Origin: a virus
Reading direction: 5' to 3' (one strand)
IMG/VR virus record: IMGVR_UViG_3300033388_002168
Coordinates: 1 to 37,392 of that record
DNA: 37,392 nucleotides
Every line of letters begins with the position of its first letter. Positions within the stretch are counted from its first letter, which is position 1. Shown here piece after piece: positions 6,465 through 13,385 of the stretch. The notes under the pieces were generated by a model that saw only the letters and a list, made by a program, of their open reading frames with translations, was not told where the DNA came from and searched no databases. Made by a program: the position numbers and the translations under genes.

Positions 6465-7066
6465 TGCTGATTAACCTAGAGAAAAATCTGTGCATTGGCC
6501 TCCACGCCAAGGCCGCATCCAGGTGGCTGGAGAACATATTCAAGCGGCGGGGCTTTACTGAGATCGGGGCTCGTCACGAGGGCCCCAGGAACCTCACCCA
6601 GTTGCTCGGCCTACCGATCGAAGACGAGTGGTGGGCGAGGGATCCCATGAGCGTTGACTACTGCTTCGTGGTGCGGAAACACCCCGACGCCCTCTTCTCT
6701 TGGTGGTCTACGTTCAAGGGAGCCCTGCCCCACGCCGACCAAGAGCGCGTCTGTGTGACATTCCTCCAGGAGTGGCCGCGCCAGTTTTCAAGACTCTTCC
6801 CGTGTTCCACGAGACTCTGGCGCTTCGTCTGGGACATGCCCAACGCCTCAATTCTCAGGTTCGAGACGCTAACCAAGGACGTGGACCGATACCTTGACCA
6901 TCATGGCCTCGAAAAACTAGAGGTCTGGGAGACGGCGCGGGATCCAGCCCACATCACTCCCGGAAAGCCTCCCGGAACCTGGGAGCAGTATTTCAACGAC
7001 GAATCAATGGACTTTCTCAGGGAACGCTACCGCGCTGAAGCGGAGTTCCTTGGCTACCACTTCTAG
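6464..7066 (+). CDS. Sulfotransferase-fold protein (copy 1)
   Basis: 200 residues, about the size of minimal sulfotransferase domains. HAKAASRW at residues 14-21 fits the 5' phosphosulfate loop (a Lys plus Ser, as in KxAS variants), and DYCFVVRKHPDALFSWW (65-81) fits the 3' phosphate segment with the Arg and the HP signature. The end (ERYRAEAEFLGY) is typical of the family. Such enzymes transfer sulfate from PAPS to a sugar, lipid or protein; the acceptor is unknown, perhaps host or virion surface glycans. It is paralogous to 8146-8745. The assignment rests on motif recognition, not a search. Confidence 0.65.
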   Translation: MLINLEKNLCIGLHAKAASRWLENIFKRRGFTEIGARHEGPRNLTQLLGLPIEDEWWARDPMSVDYCFVVRKHPDALFSWWSTFKGALPHADQERVCVTFLQEWPRQFSRLFPCSTRLWRFVWDMPNASILRFETLTKDVDRYLDHHGLEKLEVWETARDPAHITPGKPPGTWEQYFNDESMDFLRERYRAEAEFLGYHF

Positions 7067-7074
7067 GGGGAGAA

Positions 7075-7332
7075 ATGGAATACCAGTATCAGCTACACCT
7101 CGGATGGTTCCTCTTCTACATGTTCCTCTTGGTCGGCCTGTTTTATGGTGCCGAGATGTACGGAGTTGGGGCACCTAAGGGGTGGTCCTTCACCGAGAAC
7201 ACCTGTGCCGTGGCAGAGCGCGTGAATTGGTACGGCGTTCTGTTTATGACGTTCCTTACCTGGCTCTGGATCCACTTCGCCATTCGGATCATCCCCATGC
7301 TGCTCGGGAAGTCCCCGATGGAGTGGATCTAA
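7075..7332 (+). CDS. Two-helix membrane protein
   Basis: 85 residues with two transmembrane helices, about 9-28 (LGWFLFYMFLLVGLFYGAEM) and 52-76 (WYGVLFMTFLTWLWIHFAI), separated by a loop with one cysteine. GGGGGAG precedes ATG 7075. A two-helix topology can suit a holin or a membrane-modifying protein, but the early location beside sulfotransferase genes argues against assigning lysis. Confidence 0.65.
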   Translation: MEYQYQLHLGWFLFYMFLLVGLFYGAEMYGVGAPKGWSFTENTCAVAERVNWYGVLFMTFLTWLWIHFAIRIIPMLLGKSPMEWI

Positions 7333-7595
7333 TGGCTAAAGACGTTTGGGAGTGGCAGGGGGACGCCCCAGCCTTCCCGACCCTTCCAGAACACTACCGA
7401 GGCGAATCCGATGGAATCGGTGGCTGTATCGGCCTCACGAAGCTGGAGTTCTTCGCGGCGATGGCTATGGCTGGTTTCCTTGCCGCCGACGCAGCCGGAG
7501 ACTTCAGCCTGACGGTGGCGGCAAGGTTTTCGGTTGACCAAGCGAATACCACCCTCAAAGCCCTCTATAATCCAGAGTTGCTGGATGAAGAATAA
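7332..7595 (+). CDS. Small phage protein (KLEFFAAMAMAG family)
   Basis: 87 residues from ATG 7332 of a TAATG overlap. GLTKLEFFAAMAMAGFLA is a helical motif I recognise from small uncharacterised phage proteins of the type xxREYFAAxAMQGLLA. The rest is a polar N-terminus and a helical C-terminus. No function established. Confidence 0.65.
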   Translation: MAKDVWEWQGDAPAFPTLPEHYRGESDGIGGCIGLTKLEFFAAMAMAGFLAADAAGDFSLTVAARFSVDQANTTLKALYNPELLDEE

Positions 7596-7812
7596 CCTCC
7601 GCAGGCCGTCCACCAGCAAAAGGGTCCTCAGGGCCATTCAGAGCGCCCTGGACGCCGTTGACATCCACACCCTAGACCAGAAGGCCCGAGAAGACCACGG
7701 GATCGCTATTCGGTGGCTGAAGGCTGTCAGGCGGTACAACCGCACCCAGAGGGCCGTGAACAAATACTGGTACTTCAGAAAACTTGAGAGAGAGAAGGAA
7801 AATGCCGAATAA
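7585..7812 (+). CDS. Basic helical hypothetical protein
   Basis: 75 residues from ATG 7585, overlapping the previous stop by 11 bases. It is strongly basic (SKRVLRAIQSALDAV, then RWLKAVRRYNRTQRAV) and predicted almost wholly helical, so nucleic-acid binding is plausible. It overlaps the MazG-like gene by 11 bases. No family recognised. Confidence 0.55.
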   Translation: MKNNLRRPSTSKRVLRAIQSALDAVDIHTLDQKAREDHGIAIRWLKAVRRYNRTQRAVNKYWYFRKLEREKENAE

Positions 7813-8146
7813 CAGACAACCCCAGGGGCCGGGCCCCCTGTGCGCCCTTGCCGCCGACATCCACCACGTAAATCTCGCAAACGGCTGGAAGGTTCCATGC
7901 GCCGAAGACTGGGGCGACACCGACAGGATTCCAGCACTCCTAGCTCTGGTCCACTCGGAGTTGAGCGAGGCCCTGGAGGGGTTCAGGACTGGTGACGAAA
8001 GGAACGTGCGGGAGGAATTGGCCGACGCGATGATCCGCATTTTAGACATAACCCACGGCCTGGGAATCGACATAGACCAGGAAATCGCTGACAAGGTTGA
8101 GACAAACCGGGGCAGGGGCTTCCGTCACGGCGGGAAGAAGCTGTAA
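7802..8146 (+). CDS. mazG: MazG-like nucleotide pyrophosphohydrolase
   Basis: 114 residues of the all-alpha NTP pyrophosphohydrolase superfamily. The metal-binding acids are in place: E53xxE56 in HSELSEALEG, then E72xxD75 in REELADAMIRI. These enzymes hydrolyse nucleoside triphosphates, or in phages possibly (d)NTPs or alarmone-related nucleotides, to monophosphate and pyrophosphate. Phages often carry them to adjust nucleotide pools. ATG 7802 is preferred over one at 7784. The stop overlaps the next start as TAATG, coupling it to the second sulfotransferase-like gene. Confidence 0.85.
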   Translation: MPNNRQPQGPGPLCALAADIHHVNLANGWKVPCAEDWGDTDRIPALLALVHSELSEALEGFRTGDERNVREELADAMIRILDITHGLGIDIDQEIADKVETNRGRGFRHGGKKL

Positions 8147-8745
8147 TGCAAGTGAATTTTGAGGTCGGCGTTGTCTTCATGCACCACCAGAGCGTGGGCT
8201 CCATAACTACGGTTCCCATCCTAAAAAACCGTGGCTTCGAGCAACTAGGCGGGCACCACGATGGTCCGTGGAACTGTAGGCCATTCAGGGGGCAGGACTA
8301 CCGGAGGTGGTGGAAGTCTGACCCCAGGGAGTTCACCTACTGCTACACCGTCCGCAATCCGTTCGCCTGCATCCTCACTCACTGGTGGCAGTGGACCGAA
8401 GACTACGCCCCCGGAATCACTGTGGAGTTTCTGGAAGACTTCATGTACCGGGGACTGAAGTACCACCCTCACCGGGGGCAAATGTTCAGATTCGCCTGGG
8501 AGCCCATGCAGGGCCCCACGCTGTTCGCCAAGACTGAGACGCTGAGGCCCTGTTTGAACAAGATATTCCGCAGGGCTGGGCTTCCCGGCATTAAGGGCCA
8601 AGAATGGGTCCATAAGAATGCGACAGCGGGGAAACCCACCGCGCACCAGGCGTCCTATTTCACGCCAGAAGCCGTTGCCTGGATAGAGAAACACCACGCT
8701 CGGGAGCTTCACCGCTTCGAGTACAGCATAGGAGACTTGCCATAA
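8146..8745 (+). CDS. Sulfotransferase-fold protein (copy 2, degenerate loop)
   Basis: 199 residues, a diverged paralogue of 6464-7066. The same landmarks occur in order: RGFEQLGGHHDGPWNC against RGFTEIGARHEGPRNL, YCYTVRNPFACILTHWW against YCFVVRKHPDALFSWW, a shared ETL, and GKP before the final helices. The N-terminal phosphate loop reads MHHQSVGS and lacks the lysine present in copy 1, so activity is doubtful or altered. It could be a different-specificity enzyme or a non-catalytic partner. Coupled to the MazG-like gene. Confidence 0.55.
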   Translation: MQVNFEVGVVFMHHQSVGSITTVPILKNRGFEQLGGHHDGPWNCRPFRGQDYRRWWKSDPREFTYCYTVRNPFACILTHWWQWTEDYAPGITVEFLEDFMYRGLKYHPHRGQMFRFAWEPMQGPTLFAKTETLRPCLNKIFRRAGLPGIKGQEWVHKNATAGKPTAHQASYFTPEAVAWIEKHHARELHRFEYSIGDLP

Positions 8746-8999
8746 TGAGCAGCGGGGGAAGCAGGACCAGGCGTATGATGCGCCTCCAGGCTCAGATGCG
8801 GAAAGAGGAGATTCGCCAGAGGTTGTCGAAACGCCGACTGGCACCAGACCACATTCAGCGCCTCCAAGCCCTCAAGATGGAGGGCAAGGCCACGTTCGCC
8901 CACCCGAAGGACATGCCTAAGGATTCGCCCAATTATCAGCGCTGGGCGGCTGAGAACCCAAAGGAGGCCAAGAACGATGAAAGCATGGATCGGGGTTGA
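8745..8999 (+). CDS. Basic hypothetical protein
   Basis: 84 residues beginning at a TAATG. The first 45 residues are very Arg/Gln/Met-rich and helical (RRMMRLQAQMRKEEIRQRL), and the rest is polar. It resembles small basic DNA- or RNA-binding phage proteins in composition only. It overlaps the HAD-phosphatase gene by 23 bases. Confidence 0.55.
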   Translation: MSSGGSRTRRMMRLQAQMRKEEIRQRLSKRRLAPDHIQRLQALKMEGKATFAHPKDMPKDSPNYQRWAAENPKEAKNDESMDRG

Positions 9000-9336
9000 C
9001 CTAGATGGCACCCTGGCCGAATACCACGGCTGGCGGGGAGTGGACCACATTGGTCCGCCGATACCACTTATGGTGGACCGCGTCAGGAAGTGGATTGCCT
9101 CCGACAAAGAGGTGAAGATCCTCACCGCCAGGGTGGGCCCGCAGCCGCCCGACGTGGATGTCGGGCACATCCGTTCTGTCATTGAGGAGTGGTGCGAGGA
9201 ACACATCGGAGTTCGCCTGACCGTGACCGCCACGAAGGACTTTGGCATGACGGAGCTTTGGGACGATCGGTGTGTCCAAGTCGTCCCGAACACTGGGATC
9301 GCCCTACGGGATATGTTCGATGCCAGCGCCGATTAG
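8977..9336 (+). CDS. HAD-superfamily phosphatase
   Basis: 119 residues. Motif I is VDLDGTLA (nucleophile D8, acid/base D10), motif II is the Thr of ILTARV (T50), and motif III/IV is likely the Lys of TATKDFG with the acids of LWDDR (D96/D97). This is the compact phage form without a cap domain. It dephosphorylates small phosphorylated substrates through an aspartyl-phosphate; phage versions may act on nucleotides or nucleic-acid ends. Translationally nested between two small genes with overlaps on both sides. Confidence 0.85.
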   Translation: MKAWIGVDLDGTLAEYHGWRGVDHIGPPIPLMVDRVRKWIASDKEVKILTARVGPQPPDVDVGHIRSVIEEWCEEHIGVRLTVTATKDFGMTELWDDRCVQVVPNTGIALRDMFDASAD

Positions 9337-9583
9337 CCCGAGATGCCACATCTGCCAGCGCGAGTGGCACAAATTCATGCCCATAAGGGTTGGTGGAACG
9401 CTCGTTAGGCTCGGTAAGCTCCCAGGGCTCAAGCTCCGCGTCACGGGCCGAATCAAGGGCTCCCCATATAAGCAGTACGCTGAGGTTGAGTGCTTCGACT
9501 GCGGGCACGTTTGGTGGAGCCGTCACAATCATTTGATCCGGTGGGCTAAGAAGGTTGACCAACAACTCCCCCTACCGTTATAG
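9320..9583 (+). CDS. Zinc-ribbon protein
   Basis: 87 residues from ATG 9320, which overlaps the HAD gene by 17 bases. Two cysteine pairs, CHIC at residues 9-12 and CFDC (about 60-63, in VECFDCGHVWWS), flank a basic beta segment, giving a four-Cys zinc ribbon. Likely nucleic-acid or protein binding. Its stop lies inside an inverted repeat and probable promoter for the recombinase. Confidence 0.65.
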   Translation: MPAPISPRCHICQREWHKFMPIRVGGTLVRLGKLPGLKLRVTGRIKGSPYKQYAEVECFDCGHVWWSRHNHLIRWAKKVDQQLPLPL

Positions 9584-9590
9584 TTATAAC
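9555..9590 (+). promoter_or_regulatory. Candidate sigma70 promoter overlapping an inverted repeat
   Basis: TTGACC at 9555-9560 and TATAGT at 9579-9584 are separated by 18 bases, a good sigma70 match. Transcription would begin near 9591, about 12 bases before the recombinase ATG, giving a nearly leaderless message. A perfect 6-base inverted repeat with a 2-base centre, GTTATA-GT-TATAAC (9577-9590), covers the -10 region and could be an operator or a recombinase binding site. Confidence 0.4.
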
Positions 9591-9602
9591 ATGGACTTCT
9601 AA

Positions 9603-10781
9603 ATGGGAGCGGAAAAATTGGGGCCAAACGTCATCAAGGAAAAAATTCTCAGCGACACTAACCCGTTGCGTAGGGCCGTGTCCTACCTGAGCTACGCTGG
9701 CCTGGGAGCAGGTGAGATTTACAGGCTCGGGTGGGATGCGGTCAGGGCACAACCTCCAAAGTTACCAGGTACCACTGACAGTCGGGGCCTAACCTACGAC
9801 CAGGCCAAGGTCTTACTGTCCTCGGTGGGTCGTGGGAACAACCTCCGCGACCAGGTGATCGTGGAAATGGGGCTGGTCTGTGGACTGCGACAGATCGAGC
9901 TTCGCAGGATCCGCCTGGGTGACTTGCGGCCCCGCGAGGATCGCCTCTTCGTACTCGTCCAAGGGAAGGGGGGAACGAGGCGGGAAGTTTATGTTCCAAT
10001 GCCCCTCCGGGAACGGATCACCCGTCTTGCGGCTGGCGATGGTCGCCACCTAAAGCCGACCAAAAAGGTGCATAAGCGCCACGTCAGTCGCCCCCTCTTC
10101 CAGTCGGACACCGGAACCGCCCTATCCGCTAACGGGATGCGGTACATCATCAACCACTACCTCCCGGAAGCGTCCGGCAAGGCCACGCCCCATGATCTGA
10201 GGCATACCTGCGTGACCTGGCTCCTCAACACCGGGGCCACGTTGGAGCAGGCGATGGAGATTGTGGGCCACTCAGAGGCCAGCAGCCACGAGATTTATGC
10301 AGCGGTTGAGGACGGGTGGTTCGTCCAGTCGTGGCGGGACACCCACCCGATCGCCAAGTGGGGAGTCGGGGTCGGCTCCGTCCTGGTCGCCGGGAGGAAG
10401 TACGAGCGCCGGATGTCCAGGGGGACAGAGCGCGTTGTGCCCCTGCCGATGGACGTAGTAGAAGCGGTTCGCCTGGGGTTCCACGAGGGAGGGCTCCCGA
10501 GTGAGGTCATGACCCAGAAGATGCTCGCCTGGATCTACAAGGACTTGAGCTACAACCCCACGGTGCTTCGTCGGCAGGCGGCGATCCACATGGCCGAGAA
10601 CGGGGCCCACCCGTTCCTTATTTCAATGGTGTTGGGCATCACGCCGGACACCGTGATCGACAGCAACTTCGCTCGCAGGGGAAAGAAGGCAGAGGACGAG
10701 CGCGTGGGGGCCATCGACAAGGCGATCGGCAGGCTCTACTACGAGGACGAGGTCGTTGACTTGGAGATTAGGTCAGCCTAA
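9603..10781 (+). CDS. int: Tyrosine recombinase/integrase with degenerate second catalytic domain
   Basis: 392 residues. A short N-terminal region (1-60) precedes a catalytic domain with the full set R96 (CGLRQIEL), K122 (QGKGGTRR), H197xxR200 (PHDLRH), H223 (VGHSEASSHE) and Y232. Residues 255-360 then repeat the domain's layout: GTERVVPLPMDVVEAV mirrors TRREVYVPMPLRERI, and NPTVLRRQ with GAHPFLISMVLG mirrors TPHDLRHT with GATLEQAMEIVG, but His and Tyr are lost. It likely integrates or resolves the phage genome. In-frame TAA at 9600 excludes earlier starts. ATG 9603 lacks a ribosome site; TTG 9618 has GGGAG upstream. Confidence 0.85.
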   Translation: MGAEKLGPNVIKEKILSDTNPLRRAVSYLSYAGLGAGEIYRLGWDAVRAQPPKLPGTTDSRGLTYDQAKVLLSSVGRGNNLRDQVIVEMGLVCGLRQIELRRIRLGDLRPREDRLFVLVQGKGGTRREVYVPMPLRERITRLAAGDGRHLKPTKKVHKRHVSRPLFQSDTGTALSANGMRYIINHYLPEASGKATPHDLRHTCVTWLLNTGATLEQAMEIVGHSEASSHEIYAAVEDGWFVQSWRDTHPIAKWGVGVGSVLVAGRKYERRMSRGTERVVPLPMDVVEAVRLGFHEGGLPSEVMTQKMLAWIYKDLSYNPTVLRRQAAIHMAENGAHPFLISMVLGITPDTVIDSNFARRGKKAEDERVGAIDKAIGRLYYEDEVVDLEIRSA

Positions 10782-10825
10782 TATTCGTACAGCAGTCGGC
10801 CACCATCCCCTTCCCCCGCCGACTC

Positions 10826-10864
10826 GGCCCTGGCGTCCCCCCTGACGCTGGGGCCACTGTTTTT
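10826..10864 (+). terminator. Intrinsic terminator after the recombinase gene
   Basis: Arms 10826-10837 and 10844-10855 pair over 12 bases with two G-U wobbles, with a 6-base loop and a T run at 10860-10864. The orientation stops plus-strand transcription before the convergent minus-strand genes. A second inverted repeat (AGTCGGC at 10794-10800, GCCGACT at 10818-10824) lies just upstream without a T tract. Confidence 0.75.
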
Positions 10865-11099
10865 ACAGGCGTCGTTGCGCTGGGAGGACGTTACCGCTCC
10901 TGTCAGCGAAAATATCAAACACTGCCCGGTCCCCGTCGTCAGCGATCACCTCAACGTACCCGATAGTAACCCTATCCCCGTGGACCGTGGGGGCGGGGTG
11001 TCCTGGGGCGACAGTGAACGGTACAGCCCCCTCTAAGTTAGTCACTTGGACAAACGGGAGCGCCGTCAGGAGCTTCAGTAGTGTTCGTCGGTCCATCAT
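10863..11099 (-). CDS. Small exported protein with Tat-like signal
   Basis: 78 residues, the last gene of the minus-strand replication block. ATG 11099 overlaps the upstream stop as ATGA. The N-terminus MMDRRTLLKLLTALPFV has twin arginines followed by a hydrophobic stretch, close to the Tat pattern RRxxLK. The rest is a small beta-rich domain (YVEVIADDGDRAVFDIFAD). A role is not evident. The N-terminus could instead be a simple basic amphipathic helix. Confidence 0.55.
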   Translation of the reverse strand: MMDRRTLLKLLTALPFVQVTNLEGAVPFTVAPGHPAPTVHGDRVTIGYVEVIADDGDRAVFDIFADRSGNVLPAQRRL

Positions 11100-11608
11100 A
11101 ATTGAGATACGTACCCGTGGTGCGCCGCCCACAGCGCGTCAGCCATGTTGTCAGTGAGCTTCTTCCTTTGGTCCCATTGCCTAGCCTGACCGAAGCCGCT
11201 CCCACGGTGCCACCGCCAGGCCGCAGCCGACATGACGTGGAACTTCTTCGCCTTACCATGACCAGCGGCGTGTTTCTTGAGTGTGCCGATCGGCAGGCCG
11301 TAGTATGGGATACTCCTCCGCTCTAGTTCGTCCAGCAGGATCCCCTTCTGCCCTTCGATGTATGACACGCCCCGAGTGAAGCGGACAGACTCGTACACCA
11401 GTAGGTCCGGTTCCTCTTGATCCAGGAAGTCTCTGAGCCACGTCGCATAGGTGTGATAGATCATCCCAGCGCTTGCGTTCGCTAGGGCGTCGTTTCCAGC
11501 AGTCTCCTCACCGAACGAGACTATTGGGCGGGCGTCAATAGAGCTTTCGATCGTAGCCCAGCCCCACGTCTTGCCGAGGTCCTGCCCGACGACCTTGTAT
11601 AACTCCAT
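11096..11608 (-). CDS. RuvC-like Holliday junction resolvase
   Basis: 170 residues with an RNase H-like fold. Acidic metal ligands are visible: GQDLGKTWGWA near the start, LLVYESVRF in the middle, and TDNMADALWAA near the end. Such phage enzymes cut branched DNA made during replication and recombination before packaging. ATG 11608 is preferred because the first strand begins right after it; ATG 11632, inside the helicase gene, would add eight residues. It sits directly downstream of dnaB. Confidence 0.8.
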   Translation of the reverse strand: MELYKVVGQDLGKTWGWATIESSIDARPIVSFGEETAGNDALANASAGMIYHTYATWLRDFLDQEEPDLLVYESVRFTRGVSYIEGQKGILLDELERRSIPYYGLPIGTLKKHAAGHGKAKKFHVMSAAAWRWHRGSGFGQARQWDQRKKLTDNMADALWAAHHGYVSQL

Positions 11609-11612
11609 GGAC

Positions 11613-12947
11613 CTAGTCTCTGTGCATTTCATAGAACTTCATCGTCTTATCTCGAAAGGTCATGTTGATTACGCCAGTAGGGCCGTTCCGGTTCTTCGCC
11701 AAGTGAAGCTCAGTCTTGCCTTCCAGGTCGTTGCCGTCCCGATCTTGTTTCCCAAAGTAATATTCGGGGCGGTAGAGGAACATCACCACGTCCGCGTCCT
11801 GCTCAATGGACCCAGACTCACGTAGGTCCGACAGCATGGGGCGCTTGTCGGGTCGCTGCTCGGGGCCACGGTTCAACTGGCTCACCGCCAGCACGGGGAC
11901 GTTGAGTTCCCTAGCCAGTGCCTTGAGTCCCCTCGATACGTAGCCAATCTCCTCGTTCCTGTTGTCAGACCGTCGTGGGCTGTGCATCAACTGGAGGTAG
12001 TCAATCACCAAGAGCTTGAAGTCGTACTGGACCATGGCACGTCTCGCCTTGGCCCTCATCGCCAGTATGGAGGCTCCCGGTTCTGCGTCGATCACGACCT
12101 TGCTCTCAGCCATGAGCTTCATTTGCCGTGCGATCTGGAGAGTGTCGTCGCTACGCATCCTCGGAGATCGCAGTTCGTTCATGGGAATCCCGGTCTTCAG
12201 AGACATGATCCGGTGCCCGATGTCTTCCCGGCTCATTTCCAGAGAGAACAGTACGGCTGGCAATTCCAGCGTGGTCCCAACGAAGTCCAGGATGTTGGTG
12301 GCGAGGGCGGTCTTCCCCATGGACGGGCGGGCAGCAAGTATGGTAAGCTCGCCAGCGTGAAGGCCCCCTGTCATGTGGTCCAGTAACTTGAACCCGGACT
12401 CAACGCCGAAGATTTCCTTGCCGGAACTCCTCCGCGCCTCGATTCTCTCCACCAACTCGGGGAGGAACGACGTGAGTAGCTCTGGCTTGCCGGGAGTGAC
12501 GTTGTGGGCAATGTCGAAGATACTCTTCTCTGTCTTCTCCAGAATCTCATCAACCGGCGCACCGCCCTCCTCCTGGAGGTCCCTGATCGCAGTCTGACAG
12601 GCGTTACCAAGGGCGCGTCTCGCCGCAGCCTCCTTCACGAGCTTGCAGTGGTACCACACGCTGTCGCCAGTGGGCACACCGCCGATAAGGTCGGCCACGT
12701 AGGGAGCGCCACCAGCCTCCTCCAGCGCCCCCCTGGCCTGAAGCTCAGAGATCAGGCTTACGCCATCCACTGGGGCCGACTTCTCAAAGAGGCTCTGCAT
12801 AGCCTCAAACACGACGCGGTTTTGCCGCCACGCAAAGTCGGCTGGGGTGAGGAGTTCGATGGCCTCCGAGACGGGCTCGTCGCCCAAGAGCATTGCTCCC
12901 AGGACCGCGAACTCCGCCCTCTCGTTCCGACTAGACTCGTGAATCAC
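11613..12947 (-). CDS. dnaB: Replicative DNA helicase DnaB
   Basis: 444 residues, full length for the family. The N-terminal domain (1-150, RAEFAVLGAMLL) mediates hexamer and primase contacts. The RecA-like C-terminal domain has Walker A AARPSMGKTAL (K212), Walker B LLVIDYLQL (D316), and the sensor region QLNRGPEQRPDKRPMLSDLR with SGSIEQDADVVMFLYRP. It unwinds DNA 5' to 3' at the phage fork. Its start overlaps the end of the initiator-like gene by 17 bases. Confidence 0.95.
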   Translation of the reverse strand: MIHESSRNERAEFAVLGAMLLGDEPVSEAIELLTPADFAWRQNRVVFEAMQSLFEKSAPVDGVSLISELQARGALEEAGGAPYVADLIGGVPTGDSVWYHCKLVKEAAARRALGNACQTAIRDLQEEGGAPVDEILEKTEKSIFDIAHNVTPGKPELLTSFLPELVERIEARRSSGKEIFGVESGFKLLDHMTGGLHAGELTILAARPSMGKTALATNILDFVGTTLELPAVLFSLEMSREDIGHRIMSLKTGIPMNELRSPRMRSDDTLQIARQMKLMAESKVVIDAEPGASILAMRAKARRAMVQYDFKLLVIDYLQLMHSPRRSDNRNEEIGYVSRGLKALARELNVPVLAVSQLNRGPEQRPDKRPMLSDLRESGSIEQDADVVMFLYRPEYYFGKQDRDGNDLEGKTELHLAKNRNGPTGVINMTFRDKTMKFYEMHRD

Positions 12948-13305
12948 CAGTGAAGCCTTCCTCCTGGTATCGGTCGTAGTTGAGAATGAATATGATCCTG
13001 CCAGTCTGGTTAGCTGTCTCGTGGGCCAAGCAGTCTATCCTTTCTTCAAGCTCTAAGTTTTTAAGGAACAAGCGAACCTTGTTGCGGCTCCACCGCCAGC
13101 GCCTCGTTAGGTACGAGTCGGAAGCCACCAGTTCGCCACGCCGAAGAGAAACTTCAAAGCCAGAAACAAGTTTGGTGGTTGGGCGGTGAGTCGCCATAAA
13201 AAGAAGGTCTATCCAAGCCTCTGCCCTAGAGAACACACGGTTCTCGGCCCACATGTCACTGGTCATGAACTTTCGGCTTAATTTTACAAAGCCGAAGTTC
13301 GCCAC
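12931..13305 (-). CDS. Replication initiator/helicase-loader-like winged-helix protein
   Basis: 124 residues from GTG 13305. The pattern FVKLSRKFMTSDMW, RGELVASDSYLTRRWRWSRNKVRLFLKNLE and IIFILNYDRYQ is that of the N-terminal winged-helix domain of phage DnaD/O-type replication proteins. Here the protein ends after this domain, so the usual C-terminal loader part is missing or encoded elsewhere. Placement immediately before dnaB fits recruitment of the helicase to the origin. GGGGGGAT precedes the start. Confidence 0.75.
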   Translation of the reverse strand: MANFGFVKLSRKFMTSDMWAENRVFSRAEAWIDLLFMATHRPTTKLVSGFEVSLRRGELVASDSYLTRRWRWSRNKVRLFLKNLELEERIDCLAHETANQTGRIIFILNYDRYQEEGFTGDSRV

Positions 13306-13316
13306 CTATCCCCCCG

Positions 13317-13378
13317 GAGGTACAGCGTTCGTGTCGGTAGTAGTTGGGTTTACTGTATGTTGAGGTACAGCGTTATGG
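13317..13378 (-). promoter_or_regulatory. Direct repeats upstream of replication genes
   Basis: The 80-base gap upstream of the initiator gene holds two exact 13-base copies of GAGGTACAGCGTT (13317-13329 and 13362-13374), starting 45 bases apart. The second continues into CGTTATGG (13371-13378), an octamer also present at 16092-16099 upstream of the HTH/exonuclease genes. These may be binding sites for an initiator or regulator. No convincing promoter boxes were found. Confidence 0.4.
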
Positions 13379-13385
13379 ATGCCCA

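Noticed and set aside
10781-10863. Attachment site attP next to the recombinase
   Set aside because: The gap contains a terminator and one inverted repeat (AGTCGGC/GCCGACT), but no direct arm-type repeats or tRNA-end sequence, so an att site cannot be supported without the host junctions.
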